A DNA stretch of 27,013 nucleotides from JASFUX01 sp050050115 (lineage in GTDB: Bacteria; Pseudomonadota; Alphaproteobacteria; Caulobacterales; Maricaulaceae). Under the pieces are notes generated by a model. That model saw only the letters and a program-made list of their open reading frames with translations, made no database searches and was not told where the DNA came from. Position numbers and translations under genes: made by a program. The stretch spans positions 1 through 27,013 of the forward strand of contig JASFUX010000015.1 in the NCBI GenBank assembly GCA_050050115.1. Direction: 5' to 3'. Positions within the stretch are counted from its first letter, which is position 1; every line of letters begins with the position of its first letter. This document shows positions 15,536 to 23,584 of the stretch, in pieces.

Positions 15536-15568
15536 TTTTCAGACAACTGTTTCCAGGGAGTCCGCACC

Positions 15569-15883
<315 letters not shown>

Positions 15884-15958
15884 GGCTCCCCGATCGCGCC
15901 GGCCGGGCATTTCGGCGCGCCCGAGAGGGCGAGGGCTGAGATCCCGGCTCGCGCGTGA

Positions 15959-16003
15959 GGACGGGCGGCGCAGCGCCTCCCCCTCGGCCCGCGCCGCCCG
16001 TCC
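15959..16003. repeat. Strong hairpin between the rubrerythrin and Hdr-like genes
   Basis: A perfect 13-bp inverted repeat: GGACGGGCGGCGC at 15959-15971 pairs with GCGCCGCCCGTCC at 15991-16003 around a 19-nt loop. It has no T-run after it, so it is not a classic intrinsic terminator. It may act as an RNA processing or stability element, or lower expression of the downstream genes relative to rubrerythrin. Confidence 0.6.
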
Positions 16004-16007
16004 AACA

Positions 16008-16029
16008 CGCCGCCTGCGCTGAGGCGGCG
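16008..16029. repeat. Second hairpin upstream of the Hdr-like gene
   Basis: CGCCGCC (16008-16014) pairs with GGCGGCG (16023-16029) around an 8-nt loop. It follows the larger hairpin by 4 nt and ends 38 nt before the ATG of the next gene. The tandem arrangement suggests a structured intercistronic RNA, with the usual caution that GC-rich DNA makes short stems by chance. Confidence 0.4.
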
Positions 16030-16067
16030 CGCGACATCGAACGATCCTGCAAGCTGAAGGACCCGGC

Positions 16068-17396
16068 ATGGCCCAGGAAGGCAGCCTGGAAGCGCCGACG
16101 CGCCATGTGATCGACTGGCGCTCGGAGAGCTACTACGACGAAGCCGCGCTCGAAGCGGAGATGACGCGCGTCTTCGACATCTGTCACGGCTGCCGACGCT
16201 GCTTCAATCTCTGCGACGCCTTCCCCCAGTTGTTCGACATGATCGACGAGTCCGACACGTTCGAGGTCGACGGCCTCGATCCGAAGACGGACTATAAGAA
16301 GGTCGCGGACGCCTGCACGCTCTGCGACATGTGCTTCATGACGAAGTGCCCCTACGTGCCGCCGCACGAGTTCGATCTCGACTTCCCCCACATGATCCTG
16401 CGCCAACGCGCGATCGAGCATCGCAAAGGCAAGACCGGCCGCGTCGTGCGCGAGCTGGCGAAGACAGACCGCAACGGCAAGGCCCTGAAGCCCGTCGCGC
16501 CGCTCGCCAATGCCCTCGCCTCGCGCAAGGACGTGATCGGCCGCAAGGCGCTCGAAGCGGTCGCAGGCGTCGCCGCGGACGCGGAGCTGCCAAAGTATCA
16601 CGCGCGCACGCTGCTCAACCGCGCCGAACAGAGCGACCGCGCGCCCGAACGCGAAACCAAACGCAAGGCGGTCGTCTACGCGACCTGCTATGCGAACTAC
16701 AACGAACCCCACGCCGGCGAGGCGGCGCTCGCCGTGCTCGCCAAGCTGGGCGTGGAGACCGAGGTGATCCACCCAGCTTGTTGCGGCATGCCGTTCCTCG
16801 AACACGGCGACATCCCCCAGGTCGCCCAGCAGGCCGAGAAAGTCGCTGACGCGTTCGCGCCCTACATCGCCGACGGCTACGACGTGATCGCGCTGACGGC
16901 GAGTTGCGGTCTGATGCTGAAGTTCGAATGGCCGCTGATCGCACCCGGCAATGAGGCGGTGAAGACCTTGTCTGCGGCCACCCGCGACATCTGCCAGTAC
17001 GTCGTCGAGATCGCCAAAGATGAAGGCCTGCCCGACGGGCTCTCCCCGGTCGAAGGCGGCGTGGCTGTGCACATGGCCTGTCACGCCCGGGCGCAAAACA
17101 TGGGCCCCAAGGCCGCAGAGATGCTGCGCCTGATCCCCAACACCAAGGTGGACGTGATCGAGCGATGCTCCGGCCACGGCGGAACCTTCGGCGTGATGAA
17201 GGACACCCGCCCGCTGGCGGTGAAGGTGGCGCGTCCCGCCGTGCGCGCGATCGACAACGCCGGCGCCGCGCGGATGTGTTCGGACTGCCCCCTCGCCTGC
17301 AAGCACCTCGCCCAGGTGATCGAGGACTCCGGCAAGTCCGCGCCATCGCACGCCCACCCGATCGAGATTTTCGCTGAGGCCTACGGGCTCGTTTAG
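16068..17396 (+). CDS. Heterodisulfide-reductase-like / GlpC-like Fe-S protein with two CCG domains
   Basis: A 442-residue cytoplasmic or membrane-peripheral electron-transfer protein. Two 4Fe-4S motifs lie at the N-terminus: CHGCRRCFNLC (Cys39, 42, 45, 49) and CTLCDMCFMTKCP (Cys83, 86, 89, 94). Two CCG-type cysteine domains follow. The first has ATCYAN (Cys207), HPACCGMPFLEHGD (Cys238/239) and Cys280. The second has MACHARAQNMG (Cys338) and ERCSGHGGTFG (Cys367, with Ser in place of the second Cys), plus Cys404, 407 and 411 near the end. This is the HdrD/GlpC layout. In relatives such proteins pass electrons to or from quinones or thiols through a special Fe-S cluster; here the partner is unknown. 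A GAAGGAC ribosome site precedes the ATG. The gene lies between rubrerythrin and DUF3501, a recurring association that suggests it supplies electrons to rubrerythrin, which is an inference. Confidence 0.9.
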   Translation: MAQEGSLEAPTRHVIDWRSESYYDEAALEAEMTRVFDICHGCRRCFNLCDAFPQLFDMIDESDTFEVDGLDPKTDYKKVADACTLCDMCFMTKCPYVPPHEFDLDFPHMILRQRAIEHRKGKTGRVVRELAKTDRNGKALKPVAPLANALASRKDVIGRKALEAVAGVAADAELPKYHARTLLNRAEQSDRAPERETKRKAVVYATCYANYNEPHAGEAALAVLAKLGVETEVIHPACCGMPFLEHGDIPQVAQQAEKVADAFAPYIADGYDVIALTASCGLMLKFEWPLIAPGNEAVKTLSAATRDICQYVVEIAKDEGLPDGLSPVEGGVAVHMACHARAQNMGPKAAEMLRLIPNTKVDVIERCSGHGGTFGVMKDTRPLAVKVARPAVRAIDNAGAARMCSDCPLACKHLAQVIEDSGKSAPSHAHPIEIFAEAYGLV

Positions 17397-17410
17397 CAAA
17401 GAGGCTCGCA

Positions 17411-18004
17411 ATGCCCCGCGCCGAGAAGGCCGTCACAGCCGCCGACATCGTCGATCTGGAAACCTTCGGCAAAGAGCGCGCCGAGCGTCGCGCAGCGATC
17501 CTGCCGACGAAGAAGCTTCGTCGGATCGAGGTCGGGCCGCACGCGACATTCTATTTCGAGAACTTCGACACGATGCTGCTGCAGATCCAGGAGATGCTCT
17601 ACATCGAGAAGGGCGGCGAGGCGCAGCTCGCCGACGAACTGTCCGCTTACAATCCGCTGATCCCGCAGGGCTCCGAGCTGGTCGCCACGGTGATGTTCGA
17701 GATCGACGACCCGGTGCGCCGCCTGTCGATCCTCAGACGCCTGGGCGGGATCGAGGAGCGCATGTTCATCGAAGTCGACGGCGAGCGGATCATGGGCGTT
17801 CCCACCGACGACGTCGAGCGCACGACCGAGGACGGCAAGACCTCCTCAGTTCACTTCGTCCGCTTTGCGTTCACCGACCCGCAGAAATCGAAGATGCGCG
17901 ATCCGGGCGTGCAAATCCTCGCGGGGATGGATCACGAGAACTACGCCCACCTCGCCGTACTCTCGCCGGCGAGCCGCGCGGAGCTGGCGAAGGACTTCGA
18001 CTAG
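17411..18004 (+). CDS. DUF3501-family protein
   Basis: A 197-residue soluble protein without signal or membrane segments. Recognisable family stretches are LRRIEVGPHATFYFENFDTMLLQIQEMLYIEKGG, DELSAYNPLIPQGSELVATVMFEIDDP and the DDVERTTEDGKTSSVHFVRFAFT region; all three are typical of DUF3501 proteins found next to rubrerythrin and Hdr-like genes. No catalytic motif can be named, and the function is unknown to me. The gene starts 14 bp after the Hdr-like stop with an AAGAGG site, so it is almost certainly co-transcribed and probably works with that protein, for example as an assembly or regulatory partner. It ends 8 bp from the convergent SDR gene. Confidence 0.87.
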   Translation: MPRAEKAVTAADIVDLETFGKERAERRAAILPTKKLRRIEVGPHATFYFENFDTMLLQIQEMLYIEKGGEAQLADELSAYNPLIPQGSELVATVMFEIDDPVRRLSILRRLGGIEERMFIEVDGERIMGVPTDDVERTTEDGKTSSVHFVRFAFTDPQKSKMRDPGVQILAGMDHENYAHLAVLSPASRAELAKDFD

Positions 18005-18012
18005 CGCGCCGC

Positions 18013-18810
18013 TCAGCCCACGCGCGTGCTCATTCCGCCGTCCACGGGCAGGATCGCGCCGGTGATGAACTTCGCTTCGTCCGACGCGAGAAACAGCGCC
18101 GCGTAGGCCGTATCCCAGCCTGAGCCCATGGCTCCGAGCGGCACCCGCGCATTGCGCTTGGCCCGCAGGTCTTCCTGATCGACGCCCAGGCGCTCGGAGA
18201 TGCCGGTGATCGCCATCGGCGTGTCCATTAGCCCCGGCATGATCGCGTTGGCGCGCACGCCGTATTTCGCGTTCGCGCTGGCGGTCGACAACGTCAGCCG
18301 GTTCACGCCCGCCTTGGAGACCTCGTAGGCGATCTTGTCATTCCCGGCGAGCGCGGCGAGCGAGGAAATGTTGACGATCGCGCCGGCCTTCTGCTCGCGC
18401 ATGATCGGCAGGACTGCGCGCGTGGTCAGCACCATGGCGCGCAGGTTGACGTTCATCACCAGTTCGTAGGCGTCCGGATCGATTGCATCGACGGGGCCGT
18501 CGCCGCGGCCCGTGCCGACGTTATTGACCAACACGTCGATCCTGCCGAGACGGGCGTGCGCGTCGGCGATCAGGCGGGCGCAATCGTCGACCTGGCGGAC
18601 ATCGGCCTGAAGCGTGCTCGCCGTCCCGCCCTCCGCGACGATTTCAGCGACGGTTTCCTCGGCGCGGGCAATATCCCGGTCGACGCAGACCACGCGCGCG
18701 CCCTCGCGGGCGAATAGAACCGCAATCGCCTTGCCGTTGCCGATCGTCGGCCCCGGCGTCTGGCCGGCTCCGACGACGACCGCGGTCTTGCCTGCAAGCC
18801 GGCCCGACAC
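18013..18810 (-). CDS. Short-chain dehydrogenase/reductase (SDR) with expanded glycine loop
   Basis: A 265-residue classical SDR that uses NAD(P)(H). Catalytic residues are Ser149/150 (VNISS), Tyr162 and Lys166 (AYEVSKAG). The NNVG motif is at 96-99, and DVRQVDD (70-76) is the adenine-binding Asp region. The cofactor loop is GAGQTPGPTIGNGKA (14-28), several residues longer than the usual TGxxxGIG, which marks a known SDR subgroup of unclear substrates. The C-terminus FITGAILPVDGGMSTRVG is typical. The start is GTG at 18810, three bases after the stop of the CMD-family gene on the same strand. The two are therefore probably co-expressed and may act on related substrates. The alpha-keto, steroid or alicyclic degradation roles common for such pairs are only guesses. 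Confidence 0.92.
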   Translation of the reverse strand: MSGRLAGKTAVVVGAGQTPGPTIGNGKAIAVLFAREGARVVCVDRDIARAEETVAEIVAEGGTASTLQADVRQVDDCARLIADAHARLGRIDVLVNNVGTGRGDGPVDAIDPDAYELVMNVNLRAMVLTTRAVLPIMREQKAGAIVNISSLAALAGNDKIAYEVSKAGVNRLTLSTASANAKYGVRANAIMPGLMDTPMAITGISERLGVDQEDLRAKRNARVPLGAMGSGWDTAYAALFLASDEAKFITGAILPVDGGMSTRVG

Positions 18811-18813
18811 GAC

Positions 18814-19386
18814 CTAAAAGCCCTTCAAGTCCGGATCGAGTTCCTGGCCCGGGTCGAGCTGCACGCCGCAGGTGTTCAGGAACATCGACACCAGCGTGTA
18901 CTGGCCGACCGAGAACACCACCGCCGCCGCCTGCTCCTGCGAGAAGTGCTCGATCAGCTCGGCCCAGACGGCGTCCGAGATGAAGTGATCCTTCACCAGA
19001 TCGTCCGTCGCCTTGAGAAGCGCGGCGTCCGCCGGACTCCAGCCCTCGGCGTCCGCGCCGGCTTTGATCCGCAAGACCTCGGCGTCGGTCAGCCCCGCGC
19101 GCAAGCCGACGCGCACGTGCTGGGTCCATTCATAGCCGGAGCGACAGAGGAACCCCGTCCTCAAGATGACGATCTCGCGCTCGCGCGGCGGCAGAGGATT
19201 GTTGTCTGAGAGAATGAACGACGCCCAGGTGAGAAAGGGCGTCATCGCCGTCGGGAAGTTCGCCAGCGTGCCGAACACGTTCAGCACCTCGCCGTTCTTG
19301 TTGGCGCGCGCCCGCATCAGCTCGGCGGCCTCACCCTCGGCGTTCTCGATCGATACCGGCGGCACGCGGGGTTTCGTTAGGCGCAT
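18814..19386 (-). CDS. Carboxymuconolactone-decarboxylase (CMD/AhpD-like) family protein
   Basis: A 190-residue all-alpha protein of the CMD family. The core is LPPREREIVILRTGFLCRSGYEWTQHVRVGLRAGLTDAEVLRI (about 65-107), holding the conserved RxxE...R...YEW..H pattern with Cys81 and His90. It is not a standard AhpD peroxidase because the CxxC pair is reduced to one Cys (CRSG). The rest is the helical AELIEHFSQEQAAAVVFSVGQYTLVSMFLNTCGVQLD. A GGAG site 7 nt before the ATG supports the start. The SDR gene follows after 3 bp. A two-domain relative is encoded at 23777-25054, sharing LRTGxLCxSxYExxQH and QYxLVSMxLNxxGVQLD with this protein, so the two probably derive from the same subfamily. The substrate is unknown. 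Confidence 0.9.
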   Translation of the reverse strand: MRLTKPRVPPVSIENAEGEAAELMRARANKNGEVLNVFGTLANFPTAMTPFLTWASFILSDNNPLPPREREIVILRTGFLCRSGYEWTQHVRVGLRAGLTDAEVLRIKAGADAEGWSPADAALLKATDDLVKDHFISDAVWAELIEHFSQEQAAAVVFSVGQYTLVSMFLNTCGVQLDPGQELDPDLKGF

Positions 19387-19458
19387 GGGTTCACTCCTGC
19401 CAGTTCGCTCACTTCATCACGCGCGCGATGAAATCAACCGGTTCAAAACTATTCGGCT

Positions 19459-19486
19459 CCCCGGCTTCGCGCAGCGAAAGCCGGGG
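19459..19486. repeat. REP-like hairpin 1
   Basis: CCCCGGCTTCGC (19459-19470) pairs with GCGAAAGCCGGGG (19474-19486), with one extra A and a 3-nt loop. It has the layout of the short extragenic palindromes common in alphaproteobacterial genomes (CCCCGGCTTTCGC...AAGCCGGGG). It lies downstream of ubiK and upstream of the CMD gene and might also stop or protect the ubiK transcript. Confidence 0.65.
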
Positions 19487-19551
19487 CCCAGGAGGTCTGG
19501 ACGCAACGCATAGCCACGTCGTCGTCAATTCACTGCGACAAACCAACTGGA

Positions 19552-19581
19552 CCCCGGATCACTGCTTCGCAGCGTCCGGGG
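19552..19581. repeat. REP-like hairpin 2
   Basis: CCCCGGATCACTGC (19552-19565) pairs with GCAGCGTCCGGGG (19569-19581) around a TTC loop, with a small internal mismatch. It begins and ends with the same CCCCGG/CCGGGG arms as hairpin 1, 65 bp away. The two look like a paired REP element. The flanking ACTGGAC and TCTGGAC also recur near both. Confidence 0.65.
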
Positions 19582-19613
19582 AACCGGAAAGGATGATGGT
19601 CGAAGAACTCTCC

Positions 19614-19865
19614 CTACTCGTCCGCGAGCTTCGCCTCGAGCGCGGCGAGGCGCTCCTCGAGAGCGGCGACCTTCTCGTCCGCGGCGTCGGCGCGGTCCTT
19701 CATCACCTCGAGCTCCTCGCGCGGGACGAGGTCCATATCGGCGATGAAGCGCTCCATCTGGGCGCGCAATAGGGTCTGGAATTCCTCGCCCATGCCATGG
19801 GCGACGCCCATGGCGTTGGTCATCAGCTGGGCGAGGTCGTCGAACATCGGTGACTTGGTCTGCAT
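19614..19865 (-). CDS. ubiK: UbiK-family ubiquinone-biosynthesis accessory factor (BMFP domain)
   Basis: An 83-residue protein with the BMFP (YqiC/UbiK) layout. A helical N-terminal half has MFDDLAQLMTNAMGVAHGMGEEFQTLLRAQMERFIADMDLVPREELEVMKDR. A coiled-coil C-terminus follows (about 52-83, heptad-rich EKVAALEERLAALEAKLADE). UbiK is a trimeric accessory factor that helps the ubiquinone-synthesis complex under aerobic conditions and binds lipid or membrane. The gene is divergent from lgt (139 bp between starts), the usual alphaproteobacterial setting. The next base on the 3' side is an intergenic region with two REP-like hairpins. I use the ATG at 19865; a second Met five codons in is less likely. 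Confidence 0.9.
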   Translation of the reverse strand: MQTKSPMFDDLAQLMTNAMGVAHGMGEEFQTLLRAQMERFIADMDLVPREELEVMKDRADAADEKVAALEERLAALEAKLADE

Positions 19866-20004
19866 CTCGGTCCGTCCGTCAGCGTTGGGAGCAGACCATA
19901 TCGCCCCGGCCGGCCCGCGCCTACCGGGCTTGACGGCTCTAGCCTCGCGCCGCCGAGCCCGCTATGGCTGTCGCCCACTGTCGAGTGCGTCGAGAGGCCG
20001 GCGG

Positions 20005-20925
20005 ATGCTTGAAACCTGCAGCCCGATCCCCGGGTTCAACGAAGTCATCTTCTCGATCGGGCCGATCGCGATCCGCTGGTATGCGCTCGCCTATATCGCG
20101 GGGCTGGTGCTCGGCTGGCGCTACTACCTCCGTCTGGTGAAGAACCCCGGTCTCTGGACGTCCAAGGCGAACCCGACGGCGAAAGACTCGCCGATGACCA
20201 GCGAGGACGTCGACGAGCTTCTATTCCTCGCCACTCTGGGCGTGATCCTCGGCGGCCGGCTCGCCCACTCGTTCATCTACGCCCCGCTCGAAGCGCTCGG
20301 CCAAGGCGACACGCCCTGGTTCATGACCGGCCGCTGGCAGGACCTGTTCTACCCGTTCAAGATCTGGCAAGGCGGCATGGCGTTCCACGGCGGCCTTTTG
20401 GGCGTCGGGCTCGCGATCTGGTGGCTGGCGCGCCAGCGCAAGATCTCCTTCCTCAACATCGCCGACGGCGCGGCGATCGTCACGCCGATCGGGCTGCTCT
20501 TTGGGCGGATCGCCAATTTCATCAACGGCGAGCTTTACGGGCGGCCTTGGGACGGTCCATGGGCGATGGTGTTTCCTTGCGACCGCGTTCAACCGCCCGT
20601 GCCGCGCCATCCCAGCCAGCTCTACGAGGCCGGGCTCGAAGGTCTGGCGCTCGGTCTGATCATGCTGGTCGCCTCGCGGCAGTTCAAAATCCTCCGCCGG
20701 CCAGGACTTGCAACGGGCATATTCCTGATCGGCTACGGCGCCTTCCGTTCGATCGTCGAGAACTTCCGCATGCCCGATGAAGGTCTCACCAACTTGCCGC
20801 TGGGCATCACCATGGGGCAGGTCCTCTCGACGCCGATGTGGATCGGCGGCGTCGCGCTGATCGCCTGGGCCGTCACTCGCCCGCCGGTCGGCGCGCGCCA
20901 AGCCGGAGCGAAGAGGACCGCGTGA
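20005..20925 (+). CDS. lgt: Prolipoprotein diacylglyceryl transferase Lgt
   Basis: Lgt attaches diacylglycerol to the lipobox cysteine of prolipoproteins in the inner membrane. The 306-residue polytopic protein shows WYALAYIAGLVLGW near the start, then QGGMAFHGGLLGV (His128), the signature GRIANFINGELYG (167-179; Arg168, Asn171, Glu176) and RHPSQLYEAGLEG (201-213), and the closing FRMPDEGLTNLPLGITMGQ. The ATG at 20005 has GAGAGG 7 nt upstream and begins where homologues begin; a longer in-frame reading upstream overlaps ubiK on the other strand. The stop overlaps the GTG of the next gene (GTGA). Substrates predicted in this window are the cytochrome c, TPR and double-CMD lipoproteins. Confidence 0.97.
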   Translation: MLETCSPIPGFNEVIFSIGPIAIRWYALAYIAGLVLGWRYYLRLVKNPGLWTSKANPTAKDSPMTSEDVDELLFLATLGVILGGRLAHSFIYAPLEALGQGDTPWFMTGRWQDLFYPFKIWQGGMAFHGGLLGVGLAIWWLARQRKISFLNIADGAAIVTPIGLLFGRIANFINGELYGRPWDGPWAMVFPCDRVQPPVPRHPSQLYEAGLEGLALGLIMLVASRQFKILRRPGLATGIFLIGYGAFRSIVENFRMPDEGLTNLPLGITMGQVLSTPMWIGGVALIAWAVTRPPVGARQAGAKRTA

Positions 20926-22052
20926 GCGGAACGGCGCAGACGCCCGAACCTCCTCCCGCTCCGGCGCGCGATCTGCTCGAACGCCTTCTTCAGACGATCG
21001 ACGCCGAGGGACCGATCTCCGTCGCCCGCTACATGAGCGAGGCGCTGCTCGATCCGCGCGCGGGCTTTTACGCCACGAAAGACCCGATCGGCGCGGGAAG
21101 CGACTTCATCACCGCGCCGGAAGTCAGCCAGATGTTCGGCGAGCTGATCGGCCTCTGGTGCGTGCAAAGCTGGATCGAGATGGGCGCGCCCGAGCGGGTC
21201 GATCTCGTCGAGCTCGGTCCAGGCCGCGGGACGATGATCGCGGACGCCCTGCGCGCCGCGCAGCTCAGGCCCGACTTCATCGCCGCGGCGCGGATCACGC
21301 TGGTCGAAGCCAGCCCGGCGCTCAAGGCCGTGCAGGCCGAAACGCTGGCGAACGCGCCCTGCCCGGTGATGTGGATGAACCAGCTCCCAGCGGGCGATGC
21401 GCCTTGCATCGTTCTGGGCAATGAGTTCCTCGACTGCCTGCCGATCCGTCAGTTCGTCAGGCATGAAAGCGCCTGGCGCGAACGTCTAGTCGGCCGCGAT
21501 CCGACAGCCCCCGCGCAGCTGGCGTTCCTGCTCGCGCCGTCGACGCTGTCGGAACGCGATTGCGATCTCATCCCCGCAGCGCTCCGCGACGCGCCCGAAG
21601 GCGCCTTGGTCGAAGCCTCGCCCGGCGCCGCGCCGCTGCTCGAGAGCCTTGCAGCGCGGTTCGCTTCAGCGCCCGGGCGCGCGCTGTTCATCGACTACGG
21701 ACCCGCGGCCAGCGAGACCGGCGACACGCTGCAGGCGATCAAGGCGCACGAGAAGGTTGATCCGCTGGCCGAGCCGGGCCAGGCCGACTTGACGGCGCGG
21801 GTCGACTTCGCCGCGCTCAGCGAGGCGGCGCACGCGCTCGACTTGTCCGCCGACGGATCGGCACCGCAAGGCGACTGGCTCAAAGCGCTCGGGCTCGAAC
21901 ACCGGGCCGCAGCGCTGATCGGAGCGCGACCCGACCAGAAGGGCGTCATCGCCCGGCAGGTCCATCGCCTGACTGACGAGGCGGAGATGGGCGCGCTGTT
22001 CAAAGCGATCTGCGTGTCGTCCTCCGGCCTGCCGCCGGCGGCGGGGTTCTAG
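20922..22052 (+). CDS. NDUFAF7/MidA-like SAM-dependent methyltransferase
   Basis: A 376-residue class I SAM methyltransferase of the NDUFAF7/MidA (DUF185) family. In mitochondria the homologue dimethylates an arginine of a respiratory complex I subunit during assembly; the bacterial target is not firmly known. Signatures are FYATKDPIGAGSDFITAPEVSQMFGE (about 49-74) and the SAM-binding VELGPGRGTMIAD (96-108), then IVLGNEFLDCLPIRQFV and FIDYGPAASETGDTLQAIKAH. The start is GTG at 20922, overlapping the lgt stop by 4 bp, with AGAGGA upstream, so translation is likely coupled to lgt. The order lgt, this methyltransferase, pgeF is widely conserved in alphaproteobacteria. Confidence 0.93.
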   Translation: MSGTAQTPEPPPAPARDLLERLLQTIDAEGPISVARYMSEALLDPRAGFYATKDPIGAGSDFITAPEVSQMFGELIGLWCVQSWIEMGAPERVDLVELGPGRGTMIADALRAAQLRPDFIAAARITLVEASPALKAVQAETLANAPCPVMWMNQLPAGDAPCIVLGNEFLDCLPIRQFVRHESAWRERLVGRDPTAPAQLAFLLAPSTLSERDCDLIPAALRDAPEGALVEASPGAAPLLESLAARFASAPGRALFIDYGPAASETGDTLQAIKAHEKVDPLAEPGQADLTARVDFAALSEAAHALDLSADGSAPQGDWLKALGLEHRAAALIGARPDQKGVIARQVHRLTDEAEMGALFKAICVSSSGLPPAAGF

Positions 22053-22111
22053 CGTCCATCGCGCTCCCAAGACGGATACCCAACCGGCCGGAAGTCACGT
22101 AAACAGCATAC

Positions 22112-22939
22112 ATGGCGAGACCGCCCTTCCATTCTGCGCACGCCCTCTCGGGAGTTCCCGGCCTGAGCCACGGCTTCTTCGGTCGCGCCGGCGGCGTCTC
22201 GGAAGGCGTCTTCGCCAGCCTCAACACCGGCCCCGCATCCGGCGACACGCCCGAAGCGGTGGCCGAGAACCGCGCGCGGGCGACGCGCGCGCTCGGCGGC
22301 GCGCCGGCGCAGCTCGCCACTCTGCAGCAGGTCCATTCGAACCGCGTCGTCGTCATGCGCGCGCAGGATGACGCGCCCGCCTCCAAGATCGCGCAGGCGC
22401 CTTGGGAAGAGTTCCCCGACGTCGAGCGGCCCAAGGCCGACGCCCTCGTCACCAACTTGCCCGGCCTGCTCGTCGGCGTGTTGACGGCCGACTGCGCGCC
22501 CGTGCTGCTCGCCGATCCCGAAACGAATGTGGTCGCCGCCGCGCATGCCGGCTGGCGCGGCGCATTTGGCGGCGTGATCGAAAAGACCGTGGACGCCATG
22601 GTCGCGCTCGGCGCGAACCGCGCGGCGATCCGCGCCGCGATCGGGCCGTGCATCCACCAGACCGCCTATGAGGTCGGCCCGGAGTTCAAGGACAAGTTCC
22701 TCGCCGACGATCCGACGACGGCGCCCTTGTTCACCGACGGCGCGGGCGACCGCAGCCATTTCGACCTCGTCGGCTACGTCACCCGCCGCATCGCCCGCGC
22801 CGGGGTCGGCGAGGTCGAGGCGATCAACGCCTGCACGGTGGAGAACGCCGACGCCTTCTTCAGCCGCCGCGCCACGGTGACGCCGGAGGGGAGCGACTTT
22901 TACGGGCGGAACCTCTCGGCGATCGGGGTTGGAGTGTGA
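22112..22939 (+). CDS. pgeF: Peptidoglycan editing factor PgeF (YfiH, multicopper-laccase-like fold)
   Basis: PgeF hydrolyses wrongly incorporated residues (such as L-Ser at position 1) from peptidoglycan precursors; relatives also show purine-nucleosidase or laccase-like activity. The 275-residue protein has the metal/catalytic triad of the family: His75 in LQQVHSNRV, Cys128 in TADCAPVLL and His145 in AAAHAGWRG. Family stretches GFFGRAGGVSEGVFASLNTG, IGPCIHQTAYEVGPEF and the ending ENADAFFSRRATVTPEGSDFYGRNLSAIGV are also present. It follows the methyltransferase gene after 59 bp with no clear Shine-Dalgarno. A 24-bp gap separates it from the next gene. Confidence 0.95.
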   Translation: MARPPFHSAHALSGVPGLSHGFFGRAGGVSEGVFASLNTGPASGDTPEAVAENRARATRALGGAPAQLATLQQVHSNRVVVMRAQDDAPASKIAQAPWEEFPDVERPKADALVTNLPGLLVGVLTADCAPVLLADPETNVVAAAHAGWRGAFGGVIEKTVDAMVALGANRAAIRAAIGPCIHQTAYEVGPEFKDKFLADDPTTAPLFTDGAGDRSHFDLVGYVTRRIARAGVGEVEAINACTVENADAFFSRRATVTPEGSDFYGRNLSAIGVGV

Positions 22940-22963
22940 CGGCGCGCGCTGCAATCTGACCCC

Positions 22964-23584
22964 ATGATCACGGACATCGAAGACTACTTCGTCAAGGGCT
23001 GCGGGCGGTGCGAGCGCTTCGCCACGCCTGATTGCGCGACCAAGCTCTGGAATCAGGGCCTTGAGGATCTCCGCCGCATCTGCCTCGACTCCGGCCTTAA
23101 GGAGACCGTGAAGTGGGGACACCCCTGCTATATGCACGCGGGCCGGAACATCGTCATCATCGGCGCCTTTCGCGGCGATTTTCGTCTGTCGTTCTTCAAC
23201 GCTGCACTGATGAAGGACCCCGAAGCCGTCCTCGAAAAACAGGGCCCGAACACCCAGAACGCTGACATGATCCGCTTCACCGACAACGCGCAGCCTGTGG
23301 AGATGGAGCCGATCATTCGCTCATATTTGGCCGAGGCGGCAGGCTACGCCGAGGCGGGCGTCAAGCCGGCGAAAGCACCGCGCGAGATCGAACTGCCAGA
23401 GGAATTGACCAACGCGCTCGACGCCGACCCGGAGCTCGCCGAGGCGTTCGCCAAGCTCACGCCGGGGCGTCAGAAGAGCTACGCGATCAATCTCAACGCG
23501 GCGAAAAAGTCAGAGACGCGCGTGTCGCGCATCGGGAAGTTTCGCGACAAGATTCTGGCGGGCAAGGGCGCGATGGAGAGGTGA
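22964..23584 (+). CDS. YdeI-like protein (DUF1801 plus OmdA-type C-terminus)
   Basis: A 206-residue cytoplasmic protein. The N-terminal DUF1801 domain includes DYFVKGCGRCERFATPDCATKLWNQGLEDLRRICLDSGLKETVKWGHPCYMHAGRNIVIIGAFRGDFRLSF, of which GCGRC (Cys13, Cys16) and KWGHPCY (Cys55) are subfamily marks. The C-terminal YdeI/OmpD-associated (OmdA) domain has LPEELTNALDADPELAEAFAKLTPGRQKSYAINLNAAKKSETRVSRIGKF, with the diagnostic LTPGRQKSYAxxLxxAKxxxTRxxRI. The biochemical role is unknown. No ribosome site is evident before the ATG at 22964. It may be co-transcribed with pgeF. Confidence 0.88.
   Translation: MITDIEDYFVKGCGRCERFATPDCATKLWNQGLEDLRRICLDSGLKETVKWGHPCYMHAGRNIVIIGAFRGDFRLSFFNAALMKDPEAVLEKQGPNTQNADMIRFTDNAQPVEMEPIIRSYLAEAAGYAEAGVKPAKAPREIELPEELTNALDADPELAEAFAKLTPGRQKSYAINLNAAKKSETRVSRIGKFRDKILAGKGAMER

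Noticed and set aside
16008..16029. Intrinsic terminator after the rubrerythrin gene
   Set aside because: Neither this stem nor the larger one before it is followed by a run of T, so I list them as hairpins only.
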